Below are positions 1-9,384 of a DNA stretch of 64,000 nucleotides, piece by piece. The stretch spans positions 5,819 through 69,818 of the forward strand of contig JBNKGC010000005.1 in the NCBI GenBank assembly GCA_050289625.1, read 5' to 3'. Position numbers and translations under genes: made by a program. Origin of the DNA: NIC37A-2 sp050289625 (GTDB lineage Bacteria; Myxococcota_A; Polyangia; Polyangiales; Polyangiaceae). The notes beneath the pieces were generated by a model, which was not told the DNA's origin, made no database searches, and saw nothing but the letters and a program-made list of their open reading frames with translations. The first letter of the stretch is position 1, and every line of letters begins with the position of its first letter.

Positions 1-489
1 CAGCCGGAGCCGGCGCCTGCGGCGCCGCCTCCGCCAACCGACGAGCTCCCGGTCGTCCCGCTTCCGGCTGGAACCCTTCTCAACGCGACGCCGGTCACCA
101 CCGAGGCGAAGGACGAGCTGTCCGCGATGGCGGCGAGCGCATCGAATGTCGACGACGCGCCCATGGTCGAGCCCGGAATGGACGGAGGCTACCAGGTGCA
201 GGTCGCGAGCTTCCAGAACCAGGCCGATGCGGAGAAATTCGTGGAAGATCTGCGCCGGCGAGGGCATCGCGCGTTTCGTCAGCCCGCGAACGTGCCCGGC
301 CGAGGGCTTTGGCACCGAGTGCGGGTCGGTCCCTTCAAGACGAAGTACGCCGCCACGCTCTACCAGCGAAAGCTCGAAAAACAGGAACGGATTTCAGCGT
401 TGGTGATCGACCCGGACAAGGTCGAACAGCAGCAGAAGATCCGGGCCGCCAAGCTCGCCGCTCGCATCAAGAAGTACGGACGCCCCTGA
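1..489 (+). CDS. SPOR-domain protein, 5' end outside the window
   Basis: The frame is open from the first base, so the true start lies upstream. The visible part begins with a Pro/Ala-rich linker of about 25 residues, followed by a C-terminal SPOR domain (GYQVQVASF, then a helix, then GLWHRVRVGPF) of about 75 residues and a short basic tail. SPOR domains bind denuded glycan strands in peptidoglycan, usually at division septa, and the protein is then periplasmic and anchored by an N-terminal membrane segment, which cannot be seen here. The SPOR fold is clear; the rest of the protein is unknown. It converges on the gene at 542-1672. Confidence 0.85.
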   Translation, partial: QPEPAPAAPPPPTDELPVVPLPAGTLLNATPVTTEAKDELSAMAASASNVDDAPMVEPGMDGGYQVQVASFQNQADAEKFVEDLRRRGHRAFRQPANVPGRGLWHRVRVGPFKTKYAATLYQRKLEKQERISALVIDPDKVEQQQKIRAAKLAARIKKYGRP

Positions 490-541
490 AGCGGTTGCTC
501 GGCACCCGCTTGCTCTCTCGCTCATTGCGAGCGGCGGAAAA

Positions 542-1672
542 TCACTTCCCTTTGGTTTTCCGAGCCAGCTGCTGGCGACTCGCCACCACGATGGCTTGGG
601 GTACGCTCTTGCTCTTGGACAGACTCTTGAGGTCGTTGTCCCGAAGGTGGGGGATCATCCGGGACGCGAAGGTGAAGGGGCACCGCGGGTTCATCGTCAG
701 GTTGAGCTTGACCTGATAGTTGCGTGTGAAGTCCCGGTTCAGCGCCAGAATACGCAGGACGTCCTCGCTTACGGCGCGACTGGCGCTGATGCGGGCGGCT
801 TCGGCCTCCGTCATGCGGGGGCTCTTGGCAGCCGCCTCCGCCACGAGCCGGTTGGTGTCGCGGATGAGCAGCATGCGCTCGGCGCCGTTTCCGAGCATCG
901 CTCGGCGGATCTTCTGCGTGACGTTCATCTGCTGGATCTTCGCGTACAGGGGAACGCATTTTTCGACGACTTTCTCTTCACCGTCCTCATCCGTCTCGCA
1001 GACATCCTCCTTGTCCGTATTCGTTTCGGTCCGCGCGGCAATCGCTTCGGTCTCTTTGAAGAGCACGTCGTCGAAGGTGGGCTCCTCTGTCGGCTCGGGG
1101 ATGAGCTCCGTCAGGATGGCCTGCGCGGCCTGCTTGAACGCGGGAAAATCGAGCTCAATCCCGTTTCGCACGGCAAGCTCGATCAACCGGTCTGCGGTCG
1201 ACATGCGCACGCGCTTGTTCATGTAGAGTTTTTCGATCACGGCGGGGTGCTTGAGAAGCAGCACTTCGTTGGTCGCGATGAGCTCTCCCGCCACCTCGTC
1301 GGCCTTTGCGGCGAGGCTGACGAGGGTCGCCTCTTCGATGCTCTTCATCGAGAGCAGCTTCGGGAGAACACGGGGGTCCTTTCCGTACCGCTCCGCCAGC
1401 TCAGCGACGACCGGGGCCACGAGGTCGGCCGAGAGGGCCGCTTCGAGCAGGGGAGGAGGAAGAGAATCGAGCGTCTGGCGAGCGGCGCCGGCAAGCTTGG
1501 CGTCTTCCGCGTGGGATAGGGCGACGACTACCGAAAGGACGTCCGGAGGCTTCAGGCCGGGGACCACTCCCTTCGCTGCCAGCATCTTCGCTGGAATCGG
1601 TGCGGCAGGTCCGAGGACTTTCTGAGCCGGCGCGGGTAGCGTGGAGAGGTCGATTTTCGTCACGACTCCCAC
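542..1672 (-). CDS. conserved hypothetical protein, helical, 376 aa
   Basis: I do not recognise a named family. The protein starts at GTG (a second GTG lies three codons later) and is soluble, with no signal peptide or membrane segment. Residues 1 to about 200 are a run of amphipathic helices rich in Leu/Ala, resembling HEAT/DUF2336-like helical repeats. An acidic insert with CETDEDGEEK and a nearby Cys pair occupies roughly residues 215-240, and a helical C-terminal part ends in a basic tail. Coding bias is convincing and it fills the space between convergent and divergent neighbours. Its function is unknown; a scaffold role is only a guess from the helical pattern. Confidence 0.7.
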   Translation of the reverse strand: MGVVTKIDLSTLPAPAQKVLGPAAPIPAKMLAAKGVVPGLKPPDVLSVVVALSHAEDAKLAGAARQTLDSLPPPLLEAALSADLVAPVVAELAERYGKDPRVLPKLLSMKSIEEATLVSLAAKADEVAGELIATNEVLLLKHPAVIEKLYMNKRVRMSTADRLIELAVRNGIELDFPAFKQAAQAILTELIPEPTEEPTFDDVLFKETEAIAARTETNTDKEDVCETDEDGEEKVVEKCVPLYAKIQQMNVTQKIRRAMLGNGAERMLLIRDTNRLVAEAAAKSPRMTEAEAARISASRAVSEDVLRILALNRDFTRNYQVKLNLTMNPRCPFTFASRMIPHLRDNDLKSLSKSKSVPQAIVVASRQQLARKTKGK

Positions 1673-1877
1673 TTTCCAACGAACTACGGGCGACGTCCAT
1701 CCTGATCGGCGGAAGCGGGGTCGTGCACGGCCAGCGACCGTCGCGCGGTCGGCCGGCGCAGGCGTCCGCGAGGGGGGGGGAGAAAGCGCATGCGGCCCTC
1801 CGGGTTTCCGCTATCGTGAACACGGCGCGAGTGGCGGTCGGGTTGGATCGCTCGAGGCGCGACCAAGGAACGAGCGC

Positions 1878-3110
1878 ATGGGGATTTTCGACTTCGTCAA
1901 GAGGGGTGTCGAGCGGATGATGATCGCGAGGGACGACGTGGCCAAGGAGCACGTCGTTTTCAAGCATCCTGACCAGACCTTCCCGTTCTGGAGCCAACTC
2001 ACGGTCGACTCCGACGAGATCTGTTTGTTTTTCAAGGACGGACAGTACGTCGGATCCCTCGGTCCTGGTCGCCACACCCTCCAGACCCAGAACGTTCCTT
2101 TCCTGAACGCACTGGTGGACCACTTCACCGATCAGAACGTCTTCATCAGCGAGCTGTTCTTCGTCACCACGCGACCGCTCTACAACCAAGGCTTCGGAGA
2201 CACGATCGGTTCGATGCGCGATCCGGAGCTCGACCTTCGGGTGACGCCGCGAGCCTTCGGCACCTATTCCTTTCGAGTCGTCGATCCAGTGCGGTTCGTC
2301 GTCGAGTTCGTGGGTCAAACCGGAGCCGTCGATCCGGACCAAGTCACGCGGTGGGTCCGCGATCAGCTCTTTCAGGGACTACGCACCACGCTGACGCGAA
2401 TGATACGGGCCGGGGAGCTCACTTTCATGGATCTCGGAACCGCCGGGCCCGACGTGGCGCGGGCCGTGGTCCGAGACTGTCCCGATCTGGCTCAGGTCGG
2501 TGTTCAAGTTCTGGAGATCGCCAAGCTCAACATCAACCTCAGCGAAGAAGACCGGGCACGCGTCGATGCGGTGCAAGGCCAGATCGTCGAGGCCAAGATG
2601 CGAGCGCGCGTCGCGCGGGTCGGGATCTCGGAGAAGCAGGCAGAGATCGCGCAGCGCCAGATGGAGCTGGACCAGGAGTTTGCCAACCAGGCTCGCTACC
2701 TCCAGAGCTTCGACATGGCCCGGTACCAGCAGTACGCAGCCGCGCAGGCGATGATGGGAATGGGGAGAGGAATGGCCGAGGGCGGCGAGGGGACCGGAGC
2801 CGCGAGCATGGCCGCGGGAGTTGGAATGGGGGCCGGCATGATGCATGGCGCGATGGCGGCGCCCGGCGTGATGCCTTGGGGGTATCCCCCGGCGTACCCG
2901 CCCTCGGGCTATTCACCCCCCGGGCATGCTCCGCCGGGGCCGGGGATTCCGCCACGAGGGGTTTCTTCGCCAGGCGCACCAGCCCCAGTGGCCGAAGGAC
3001 GGGTGGCGTCCGACAAGGGAGGCGCACCCGAGACTACCTGCTCACAGTGCACTTCGAAAAACCCGGTGGACGCCAAATTCTGCGCCGAGTGCGGGCAGCG
3101 CTTGATGTGA
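1878..3110 (+). CDS. SPFH/band-7 domain protein with C-terminal zinc ribbon
   Basis: The ATG at 1878 is preceded by AAGGA at about 8 nt, which decides the start; the frame is open further upstream but without a good site. The 410-residue protein opens with MGIFDFVKRG and an SPFH/band-7 core (about residues 1-260) that resembles the YdjI-type 'virion core protein' group, including the ICLFFKDGQYVGSLGPGRHT stretch near the N-terminus. A coiled-coil-like charged helix follows, then a Gly/Met/Ala-rich and Pro-rich linker (about 290-380). The last 30 residues are a zinc ribbon with CSQC...CAEC. Such proteins scaffold oligomers at membranes. The protein has no membrane segment itself. A Ser/Thr kinase with its own zinc ribbon follows directly on the same strand. 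Confidence 0.85.
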   Translation: MGIFDFVKRGVERMMIARDDVAKEHVVFKHPDQTFPFWSQLTVDSDEICLFFKDGQYVGSLGPGRHTLQTQNVPFLNALVDHFTDQNVFISELFFVTTRPLYNQGFGDTIGSMRDPELDLRVTPRAFGTYSFRVVDPVRFVVEFVGQTGAVDPDQVTRWVRDQLFQGLRTTLTRMIRAGELTFMDLGTAGPDVARAVVRDCPDLAQVGVQVLEIAKLNINLSEEDRARVDAVQGQIVEAKMRARVARVGISEKQAEIAQRQMELDQEFANQARYLQSFDMARYQQYAAAQAMMGMGRGMAEGGEGTGAASMAAGVGMGAGMMHGAMAAPGVMPWGYPPAYPPSGYSPPGHAPPGPGIPPRGVSSPGAPAPVAEGRVASDKGGAPETTCSQCTSKNPVDAKFCAECGQRLM

Positions 3111-3164
3111 GTCGAGTGGTGACCCGTGCGGTGAGCCCCGTGCGGTGAGCAGAGTGGGGCAGCC

Positions 3165-4751
3165 TTGCATCGAACGCGTGTTACCCTGGGCTCGGTGTCC
3201 GACGAAACACTCATCCAGTTCGACGTCAGCACGTGCGCCGACGTCACGTCGGAGAAGCCGGAGAGCAAAGACGGCTCGCACGACGAGGTGCTCTCGGCGC
3301 CCGAAGGATCTGCAGAGGAAGGGAGGGTCTGTCCCCGTTGCGACAGCCATTTCGGACCTGAAGCCGGGTTTTGCCCTTTCGACGGACAACGCCTCGTGCC
3401 GCGCGTCGGGGATCCCCCGAGCGCAGGTCTCATCGGGCGGCTGATCTCCGGGCGCTACCGAGTCCTCCGCCTCCTGGGCGAGGGGGGGATGGGGCTCGTC
3501 TACGAGGTCGAACATCAAACCCTGCGCCGTCGGATGGCGCTCAAGATGCTCCGCCCCAAGCTGGCGGCCGATCCAGAGCTCTCGGCTCGATTTCTTCGGG
3601 AGGCGCGCGCGGCTGCAGCCATCGAGCACCCGAACGTCGTGCGCATCACTGACTTCGGAGTGACCCGCGAAGGGCCGGCGTACTTCGTCATGGAGCTTCT
3701 CGAAGGGTGCCCACTCAGGAGCCTCGTGCGACGGGGGCCCCTCGCGCCCGACCGCGTGGCGCACATTGCTCGCCAGGTGGCTGACGGTCTCGCGGCTGCG
3801 CACATGGCGGGAGTCATCCATCGCGATCTGAAGCCGGACAACGTTCACGTTCACGAAGCCGGGGGGGATGCCGTCAAAGTGCTGGACTTCGGACTCGCGC
3901 GCGTCGCGGGCACGAGCAAGCTGACTCAGAGAGGAGTCGTCTTTGGGACTCCCCAATACATGAGCCCAGAACAGGCATCTGGCGGAGAGCTCGATCCCCG
4001 TTCGGATCTCTACGCGCTCGGCGTGATCTTGTACGAGCTCCTTACCGGGCGCGTCCCTTTCGTGGCCGACTCGTACATGGGGGTGCTGACGCAACACATG
4101 TACAAGCGCCCGCAACCTCCGCGGGAAATCGTGGGCGATGCGGATCTTGGGGGACTCGAACCGATTGTGCTCCGATGCCTCGAGAAATCACCCCGCAAGC
4201 GGTATTCGAACATGGTCGGTCTGATGGCCGCGCTGGATCGTCGCCGCTCGGACCGTCCGCTCCTGGAGCAGAGTGGTCGCGGTGTCTTTCCGTCGGTTCC
4301 GACTGCTCCAGAGGGCGTCGACGACGAGTCGCTTCGCGTCCCCGGGCTCGAGGTACGGCGTCGCTGGATGTTCCCGCTCGTGCTCGGAGTGGGGGTGAGT
4401 GGAGCGGGCGTAGGCGCCTGGTTTGCACGGGACGATGCCTCGACAGGAGAGGCACCGCGGAGTGTCCCCAAAACCGCACGTGCTCCCTCGGCCGCCGCAC
4501 CTGCGAAACCGTCGCAGATGGAGCCGGTTCCCGCGGGGGGGTCTCCCGATGTCGCTGCCAGGCCTGCGGCATCGGCGGCGGCGCCAAGACCCGGCCGCGC
4601 ATCTCGAAGCGAACCGCCAGCTATCCCTCGACCGGCTTCCGGCGCCCGATCGTCGTCCGGGGAATCGGCCGCCGAGTCGGCGGCTCCCCGTTCGGGGCAT
4701 CGCTCCCCTGCGATTGGGGAAACGGAAATCGTAGATCCTTGGGCGGACTGA
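3165..4751 (+). CDS. membrane-anchored Ser/Thr protein kinase with N-terminal zinc ribbon
   Basis: This is a Hanks-type protein kinase that transfers phosphate from ATP to Ser/Thr of target proteins. Numbering from the TTG at 3165, a zinc ribbon (CPRC...FCPFDG) lies at 56-74 and the kinase domain at about 98-355. The kinase motifs are complete: glycine loop GEGGMG 105-110, Lys127, HRDLKPDN 219-226, DFG 241-243 and SPEQ 267-270. A single transmembrane helix at about 402-420 is followed by a Pro/Ser/Ala-rich extracytoplasmic tail. A GTG at 3195 is an equally plausible start. The gene is 54 nt from the SPFH gene on the same strand, so co-expression is likely; a functional link is inferred. Confidence 0.92.
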   Translation: MHRTRVTLGSVSDETLIQFDVSTCADVTSEKPESKDGSHDEVLSAPEGSAEEGRVCPRCDSHFGPEAGFCPFDGQRLVPRVGDPPSAGLIGRLISGRYRVLRLLGEGGMGLVYEVEHQTLRRRMALKMLRPKLAADPELSARFLREARAAAAIEHPNVVRITDFGVTREGPAYFVMELLEGCPLRSLVRRGPLAPDRVAHIARQVADGLAAAHMAGVIHRDLKPDNVHVHEAGGDAVKVLDFGLARVAGTSKLTQRGVVFGTPQYMSPEQASGGELDPRSDLYALGVILYELLTGRVPFVADSYMGVLTQHMYKRPQPPREIVGDADLGGLEPIVLRCLEKSPRKRYSNMVGLMAALDRRRSDRPLLEQSGRGVFPSVPTAPEGVDDESLRVPGLEVRRRWMFPLVLGVGVSGAGVGAWFARDDASTGEAPRSVPKTARAPSAAAPAKPSQMEPVPAGGSPDVAARPAASAAAPRPGRASRSEPPAIPRPASGARSSSGESAAESAAPRSGHRSPAIGETEIVDPWAD

Positions 4752-4972
4752 AGCGCGCGGGTCGCACGCTCCGAGGGCACCGAATCGGTGCTTTCGGCAC
4801 CCTCCCTGCGCGGCTCGGCGAAGGGGGGATGCCCGTCTATCGGCCGAGTCTTCTGGACAATTTGAGCTGGCGCGATCTTTCCTTGGGTTTCAGGGGGGAT
4901 CCGCGTATCAAACCCCCACCGTTCGCCTTGACAGTAGGCCCGGTGGACTGAACGCTTGGGCAACCAGCGCGC

Positions 4973-7891
4973 GTGCGCCCGCAGCGCGCTCACATCCCTC
5001 TTCGACCCTTGGCAAAGCAAACGCTCCTTCTCGTCGATGCCGACCCGCGCAGCGTGCGCGTGCTCGAGGTCAGTCTCAAGAAGTCCGGCTTCAGCGTCAC
5101 CACCGCTGCCGATGGCCAGGACGCACTCTCGAAGATCGAGTTGTCCGCGCCGGATCTCATCCTCACCGACACGCGCTTACCTCGGGTGGATGGGTACGAG
5201 CTGGTGCGGCAGCTGAAGGAGCACCCCGAGCTCGCCGGAATTCCGGTGGTCTTCCTGACCAGTCAGAAGTCCGTGGAGGACAAGATTCGGGGCCTCGAGC
5301 TGGGAGTCGAGGATTACCTCACGAAACCGATCTTCGTGCGCGAGTTGATCGCTCGTGTGAATCTCCTGCTCGCTCGCCGAGCGCAGCAGAGCATGGCCAC
5401 GAGCCTCCCCGGGAGTCGCCGCACGAGACTCAGCGGCGACCTCGTCGACATGGGGCTCGTCGACTTGCTGCAGACCTTCGAGGTCGGACGCAAGAGTGGT
5501 GTGGCCCGCGTCGAGAGCGAGGGGCGGGTTGCGACCATCTTTTTCCGTGACGGCAAAGTCGTTGACGCCGAGCTTGGTCGCTTGCGCGGCGAAGAGGCCG
5601 TTTACCGCACCCTGATCTGGAGTGGCGGCACGTTCGAAGTGGAGTTCTGCCCCGTCGATCGAAGCGACGTGGTGCCGACCTCGACCCAGGGGCTGCTCAT
5701 GGAGGGCATGCGTCGGGTGGACGAGTGGGGGCGCTTGCTCGAGCAGCTGCCGCCGCTCGAAACCATCTTCGAAGTGGATCACGAGCAACTCGTCGATCGT
5801 CTCAACGAGATCCCAGACGAACTCAACGGCATCCTCCGTCTGTTCGACGGACGTAGGCCTCTGGAGGAGGTCGTCGATGAAAGTCCGTTCGAGGACCTGT
5901 CGACGCTCTCGACGGTGACGAAGCTGTACTTCGAGGGGCTCCTCGTGATTCGCGAGCAGCCAGCCGAACCGGTGGAAGACGCGGTCGTCCCCAGCCTCGA
6001 CACCGAGAGCGACTCGAAGCTCGTTCGCGCGGAGCGCACGTTGGACGTGGTTCCCGGCTTGGGAAACGAGTCGCGTCCCCCGTCGGTCTCCTGGCGCCCG
6101 TCGGCACCACATGTCGAGCCGAGCCTGCCCCCACTGCCGGGCGATCCGTCGCCGCCGAGCATGCGCGCCAAGGCATCTCGTGATGCTGGCGGCTCCGCGC
6201 AGGGCAGTGAACCTCCGCCGCGGCGCAGCGACTCACCTTCCGATTCGCTAGCGCCCGAGTCGGAACGCGAGTCGTTCGAGACCGCTCTTGATCGCAACTC
6301 CTTCGGTGCCGCTTCGGATCACGATTCGCTGGCGCCCGTCTCGGAGCGCCGCTCGTCGGACCCGGCGTCCGATCCCGACTCGGCGGTGCCTACGGGGGTG
6401 CGTCATTCGGCGCCGTCTGGGTCGTCCTTCTATCCTCCAGTGGACGACTCCGAGCTGCTCGAGCCCGAGTTTACCGAGCGGGCCGAGATGCCCCCTCCCG
6501 CAGAATTGGTTGGCCCCGAGTCTCCCTCGGCGCCGCGATCTGCACCGCCCATCAGCGAACCAGTGCAGTCCTCCCCGACGCAGGGCCCGAGGACACGGCT
6601 GGCGTCGCCCCAGGCGAGGGCGAGGGCGATCGCGCGGGGCGAGTCGAGTGACGTCAACGTGATTCCATTCCCGGGTGCGGCGAGCGCCCCACCGGAATCG
6701 ACGGAGCATGCGGACCTGTCGGCGACGCTGGTCAGCCCTTCGAGCGAGGCTTCCTCGACCGACCGCGATCCCGCGCCGCAGCGCGAGGATGCGCCAGAGC
6801 CGTGGCGCCCCGACCGTACGCTGCTCGGTGTCGGGTTCGATCGAACCATCGATCCTCCCGCCGCGCCTCCTCCGCCGGATCAGTCTCCCGACGGTGAACG
6901 GTTGACGCTCGAACCGCCGCTGGATGAGGAGCCACTGCGCCCGAGCCGCGCGATCGAAGTAGGTTCCCCGTCGAATTCACCGCCCCCCGTGGACGATCAG
7001 CCGCGAGACCCTGGCCGCGTTGGGACCCACGAGCCCGCTCCGCTCGTGGTGCAGCCGTGGACCCAGCAGACCCTGATTGGTCACGCCGCCCCGGTCGAAC
7101 CCATCGAAGACGAGGCGGCGCCCATTGCGCTGAAGCGCCCCGCCGCGTCCTCGACGGATCGGGCCACTCCAGCCCTCACCGAACTGACGGGTCGCGTGGC
7201 GGTTTCGTCGTCGAAAACGGACGGGCACGCTGAAGGCGAGGACGATCACGCGTTCTTCCGCCAGGGAGACGCTGGTGATTACGAGGGGAGCGTCCGGGAA
7301 ATCGCCCGGCAGCAGCGCGAACTGGCCGCTCTGGAGGCCGATCTGTACGAGCAACGGCTCAGCAGCATGCCGCCGCCGGCCGTCGTGGCGGAACGGCGTC
7401 GCCGCCTCCAGCGGCTCGTCACGCCGCTTCTCGGCGCTGCTGGAATTCTCGCTGTCATCGGGCTCACCGTGAGCGCCATGAGGTCGGGATCCGGGGAGGC
7501 TGGGCAAGAAGAGGAGCCGACCCTCGCGGTGAACCCGGCATCGGCAGAGACGGATCAACCGGCGTCGACCGAAAGCGCTGCGGAACCGACGGCTTCGCCC
7601 GAGGAAACTCTCGACGTCTTGCCGCATCCCGGTCCGGAAGTCGACGAACCTGAGCCGGATCCCGAGCCGGACCCGGTCGTCGTGGAGCCGGCAGCTCGGG
7701 CGGACGCGGAACCCGCGGCCCGAACCACTGCACCGCGCGCGACGGCGGAGCGAGTCATACCATCACCGGGTGTCGCTCCACGGCCCGAGCCCAAGCCCGC
7801 GCCGCGTCGCGAGAATGTCCCGTCGCCCTCGGTCGAGACGCCTGACGCATCGGCCGCTCCACCGCCGAAAGCGTCATTCGCTCTGCCGTGA
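4973..7891 (+). CDS. receiver-DUF4388 (PATAN) protein with long disordered region and one membrane helix
   Basis: The protein begins with a complete response-regulator receiver (about 16-130 from the GTG at 4973): acidic VDAD at 21-24, phospho-acceptor Asp66 in LILTDTRLP, Thr96 and Lys118. A DUF4388/PATAN domain follows (about 140-260), a module common in myxobacterial signalling proteins. After it come about 450 residues that are low in complexity and rich in Pro, Ser and acidic residues. One transmembrane helix lies at about 813-835, with an acidic Pro-rich tail beyond it. A TTG at 5009 (MAKQTLLLVD) would give a start closer to the receiver and may be the real one. No histidine kinase is adjacent. 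Confidence 0.85.
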   Translation: MRPQRAHIPLRPLAKQTLLLVDADPRSVRVLEVSLKKSGFSVTTAADGQDALSKIELSAPDLILTDTRLPRVDGYELVRQLKEHPELAGIPVVFLTSQKSVEDKIRGLELGVEDYLTKPIFVRELIARVNLLLARRAQQSMATSLPGSRRTRLSGDLVDMGLVDLLQTFEVGRKSGVARVESEGRVATIFFRDGKVVDAELGRLRGEEAVYRTLIWSGGTFEVEFCPVDRSDVVPTSTQGLLMEGMRRVDEWGRLLEQLPPLETIFEVDHEQLVDRLNEIPDELNGILRLFDGRRPLEEVVDESPFEDLSTLSTVTKLYFEGLLVIREQPAEPVEDAVVPSLDTESDSKLVRAERTLDVVPGLGNESRPPSVSWRPSAPHVEPSLPPLPGDPSPPSMRAKASRDAGGSAQGSEPPPRRSDSPSDSLAPESERESFETALDRNSFGAASDHDSLAPVSERRSSDPASDPDSAVPTGVRHSAPSGSSFYPPVDDSELLEPEFTERAEMPPPAELVGPESPSAPRSAPPISEPVQSSPTQGPRTRLASPQARARAIARGESSDVNVIPFPGAASAPPESTEHADLSATLVSPSSEASSTDRDPAPQREDAPEPWRPDRTLLGVGFDRTIDPPAAPPPPDQSPDGERLTLEPPLDEEPLRPSRAIEVGSPSNSPPPVDDQPRDPGRVGTHEPAPLVVQPWTQQTLIGHAAPVEPIEDEAAPIALKRPAASSTDRATPALTELTGRVAVSSSKTDGHAEGEDDHAFFRQGDAGDYEGSVREIARQQRELAALEADLYEQRLSSMPPPAVVAERRRRLQRLVTPLLGAAGILAVIGLTVSAMRSGSGEAGQEEEPTLAVNPASAETDQPASTESAAEPTASPEETLDVLPHPGPEVDEPEPDPEPDPVVVEPAARADAEPAARTTAPRATAERVIPSPGVAPRPEPKPAPRRENVPSPSVETPDASAAPPPKASFALP

Positions 7892-7976
7892 GCAGTGGCG
7901 GTTTCCGGGGCGGCGGCTGAGTCGAACCGGAAATGGGCCGCGAGCGCGACGAGTCGAGCGTGTGCCGATCCGCTTT

Positions 7977-8840
7977 TCAGCGGGCCCCGGCTCGTTTGCC
8001 TTCGAAAAAACGCCTCAAAATCCGGCTCACGTCGCGGGGTGATTCTTCTTGAGGTGCGTGACCACTGTCGAGGAGGTCGAAGCCGGCGTTTGGGATCTCC
8101 TTGGCGAGGCGGCGCCCGAACGATGCTGGATAGACCCGGTCGTGGCGCCCCCAGAGTACCAAGGTCGGGACTTGAATGCGTCGGCTGTCTGCGACCACGG
8201 CGCGCGTGTCGAGCGTTGCTCGCAGGGTCGCTAGCAGCGCGCCGCGCCCAGCGGGGCTGTTCAGGGAATCGTAGTAGGCGTCGAGTCGAGCTCCGTCGGC
8301 ACCCGGGGCGATGCGGTCGCGATAGAGGGCGCGGAAGGCGCCGCGTCCAAGAAGCTGCTTGAAAAGGAGGCCCCCGAGGAGCGGTGTCAGCGCCAGGCGG
8401 AGCTTGGGATCCAGAGGCGACGGATAGCAGAGCGTGTCCACGAGCACGAGGCGGGAGACCAGCTCGGGATGTCGCGCCGCTACGCGCAGAGCAACGGCGC
8501 CGCCCAACGCGTGCCCAACGAGGTGAGCTCTCCCGATGCCGAGGCCACCGAAGAGATCCGCCACAGCTTCGGAAAACGCCTCGATGCCGTAGGGGTAGCG
8601 GTTGGGCCCCGGCTTCTCGCTGTCCCCAAACCCAGGCAAGTCTGTTGCCACGATTCGTCGCTCGCTGGCGAGGTGTTCGGCCAGGGGCTTCCAAGTGAGG
8701 CGATTGGCGAGCAAGCCGTGGAGGAGAACGACGGGCGTGCTGTCCTCTCGTGCGCCTGTCAGTTGCTCCCCGGGGCCCCACTCCGACACGCGGAGTCGTA
8801 CCCCGCTGGCGGCGACGTCGCGCTGCAGCTCGGTACCCAT
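7977..8840 (-). CDS. alpha/beta-hydrolase fold protein with Ala at the nucleophile position
   Basis: The ATG at 8840 begins a 287-residue protein that has a full alpha/beta-hydrolase pattern: HG oxyanion motif at 41-42, GFGDSEKP loop near 71-77, an Asp candidate at 234 (WGRHDRVYP) and a His candidate at 261 (SGHAPQEESP). The nucleophile elbow, normally G-x-S-x-G, reads G-H-A-L-G at 109-113, so the catalytic serine is replaced by Ala111. No signal peptide is visible. The fold is secure. Whether it is an enzyme is not, and I would not assign a substrate. The long open frame upstream of 8840 looks non-coding. Confidence 0.85.
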   Translation of the reverse strand: MGTELQRDVAASGVRLRVSEWGPGEQLTGAREDSTPVVLLHGLLANRLTWKPLAEHLASERRIVATDLPGFGDSEKPGPNRYPYGIEAFSEAVADLFGGLGIGRAHLVGHALGGAVALRVAARHPELVSRLVLVDTLCYPSPLDPKLRLALTPLLGGLLFKQLLGRGAFRALYRDRIAPGADGARLDAYYDSLNSPAGRGALLATLRATLDTRAVVADSRRIQVPTLVLWGRHDRVYPASFGRRLAKEIPNAGFDLLDSGHAPQEESPRDVSRILRRFFEGKRAGAR

Positions 8841-9384
8841 CGACGCTCGGACCTTACACCAAGGCGGGGCTTGGATACACGATGCCCGGGCGATCTCCGG
8901 GCGAGGAGACGCGTGCCCTGAGCGTTTGCCACGGAGCGCCTGAGCAGGAGAGAGCGTCCAAGAAACGCGCGGAACATGTTCGAGCCATGGGGGTTCGTCG
9001 ATTGCTTGCCATGAGGGGCGGTTCGCGAAGCAGTTCGCGATGCTTCGCCGAGGCATGATTCGCTGGAGCCGGTCAAGCTCTCGAGCTTCCGAGGACGATC
9101 GAAGGTGCGAGCTTGCCTCGACGCCCGCGCTCGGAGCGTCCACGAGCCATGGATGGCAAATCATCTCCATGGACATTTTCTCATTTGGAGACATTTAATG
9201 TCACACCTGGATCTCCATCCAGCCTCCATGGAGCCTCGGCGTTCCATACGCAAATTTTCGCGGGGAAAGTGTTTTGGTGGATCCACTCAGTGGAATATAT
9301 TCGCTCGCACCTCGGGGAGAGCGGGCACCGAGATCCTGAGCAGATCGTTAGTGGTCTGGAGGGCAGGGGAGAGCGGACGCGGCA
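8841..9384. other. intergenic region between divergent genes
   Basis: I see no convincing gene in these 544 bases. The part next to the MerR-like gene (about 9150-9300) is clearly richer in A/T than its surroundings and carries several short inverted repeats and repeated TCTCCA/TGGAGA boxes. This is what a promoter-operator region for the divergent genes would look like. Confidence 0.5.
9190..9202. promoter_or_regulatory. palindrome upstream of MerR-like gene, possible operator
   Basis: GACATTTAATGTC is an inverted repeat with 5-bp arms in an A/T-rich stretch about 185 bases before the MerR-like start. A second loose pair (TCTCCA ... TGGAGA) overlaps its left side. The position suits autoregulation; binding by the neighbouring protein is a guess. 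Confidence 0.3.

Noticed and set aside
4780..4815. Possible terminator after the kinase gene
   Set aside because: The inverted elements around GAGGGC/GCACC are nested irregularly and no T-run follows on the plus strand.
8841..9194. Extension of the alpha/beta-hydrolase by 118 residues
   Set aside because: The added residues lack fold-like pattern, and the ATG at 8840 is where hydrolase homologs usually begin.
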